A stretch of 64,000 nucleotides of DNA, from positions 835,557-899,556 of the forward strand of contig KV908339.1 in NCBI GenBank assembly GCA_002005505.1, read 5' to 3'. Below are positions 63,664-64,000 of the stretch, piece by piece. The notes below the pieces were generated by a model. It searched no databases, had not been told where the DNA came from, and was given only the letters and a program-made list of their open reading frames with translations. The stretch comes from Botryococcus braunii (taxonomy: Eukaryota; Chlorophyta; Trebouxiophyceae). The translations under genes were made by a program, and so were the position numbers. How positions within the stretch are numbered: position 1 is the first letter of the stretch; the number at the start of each line of letters is the position of its first letter.

Positions 63664-64000
63664 CTGACTGTGCTGGTGAAGAACTACCTGATCACCAATA
63701 CCTCACCAACTTGTCCCATTCCCCTAGTGTTATGCAAGAGGACTGCGTCTGCAAGAGGACGTCTGCAAGAGGACGTCTGCAAGAGGACGTCTGCAAGAGA
63801 ACGTCTGCAAGAGGACTGCCTGAGCCTCAGCTGACTGTCACATGAAAGTTTCATGCCAACTTGGTGATATAAACAGCAATTAACCAGAACATTCTTGACC
63901 AGGAAACATGTGGCCAGCATCACGTTCGGTGGGCACAGAGGGCCTGCATTGGGCATGCTGCAGAGCACTCCCCCTGCTTTTGATGACACTATCATCACAT
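63664..64000. other. Upstream flank with 14-bp minisatellite
   Basis: CTGCAAGAGGACGT repeated about five times (63749-63817). No exon recognised in the rest. Confidence 0.7.

Noticed and set aside
63749..63817. Regular repeats considered as a CRISPR array
   Set aside because: Units are contiguous 14-mers without spacers, in a eukaryotic genome.

Overview
The window is nuclear DNA from a eukaryote, most likely a green alga. The evidence is a plant-type MscS-like (MSL) channel gene split into short GT-AG exons, a gene with very long (hydroxy)proline-rich SPPPPSP exons of the pherophorin/extensin kind, and plant/algal LTR retrotransposons. I cannot tell from sequence alone whether it is a charophyte (Chara-like) or a prasinophyte/chlorophyte. 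Introns are long and full of dinucleotide microsatellites.

The left 39 kb is one pile of nested transposons. The outermost is an old minus-strand Ty1/copia element, here called X. Its 5' LTR starts near 39184 and its 3' part leaves the window at the left. X was hit by: (a) a Ty3/gypsy chromovirus G (11329-30099, TSD CCAAC); (b) a solo LTR of the G family (9332-9533, TSD ATAAG); (c) a 792-bp TIR element (9670-10461, TSD TTA); (d) a 1451-bp TRIM-like element T (5692-7142, TSD GTCGC); (e) two nearly identical copia elements, A1 (1-5642, cut by the window edge) and A2 (32028-39039, TSD CATTT, intact 1737-aa polyprotein). G was itself hit by copia C (15062-27428, TSD AATTA). The 3' LTR of C was hit by copia B in the opposite orientation (15109-20191), which has lost its 5' LTR and gag. 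Nesting is thus four deep (X, G, C, B). A and C carry a primer-binding site matching the anticodon arm of initiator tRNA-Met (half-tRNA priming, as in Drosophila copia and yeast Ty5). X and G carry TGGTATC-type sites.

From 39.2 to 64 kb there are two convergent host genes. The plus-strand gene (41220-52377, about 1024 aa in my phase-consistent model) is an MSL mechanosensitive channel with six predicted membrane segments, one canonical EF-hand loop just before the pore region, and a run of six 10-residue repeats in its cytosolic loop. The minus-strand gene (53213 to at least 63663, about 2230 codons visible) encodes a single-pass membrane protein: a long Pro-rich ectodomain built from phase-1 exons, a small membrane-proximal domain with two RRL motifs, one TM segment, and a tail of about 1200 residues. 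Its 5' end is not seen. The two genes end about 840 bp apart. Both sit in membranes, and the second very probably reaches into the wall or matrix, but any functional link is only inference.

Exon models were built by eye from splice sites and reading phase, without cDNA. The host-gene introns hold most of the microsatellites. I found no rRNA, tRNA gene, CRISPR array or virus.
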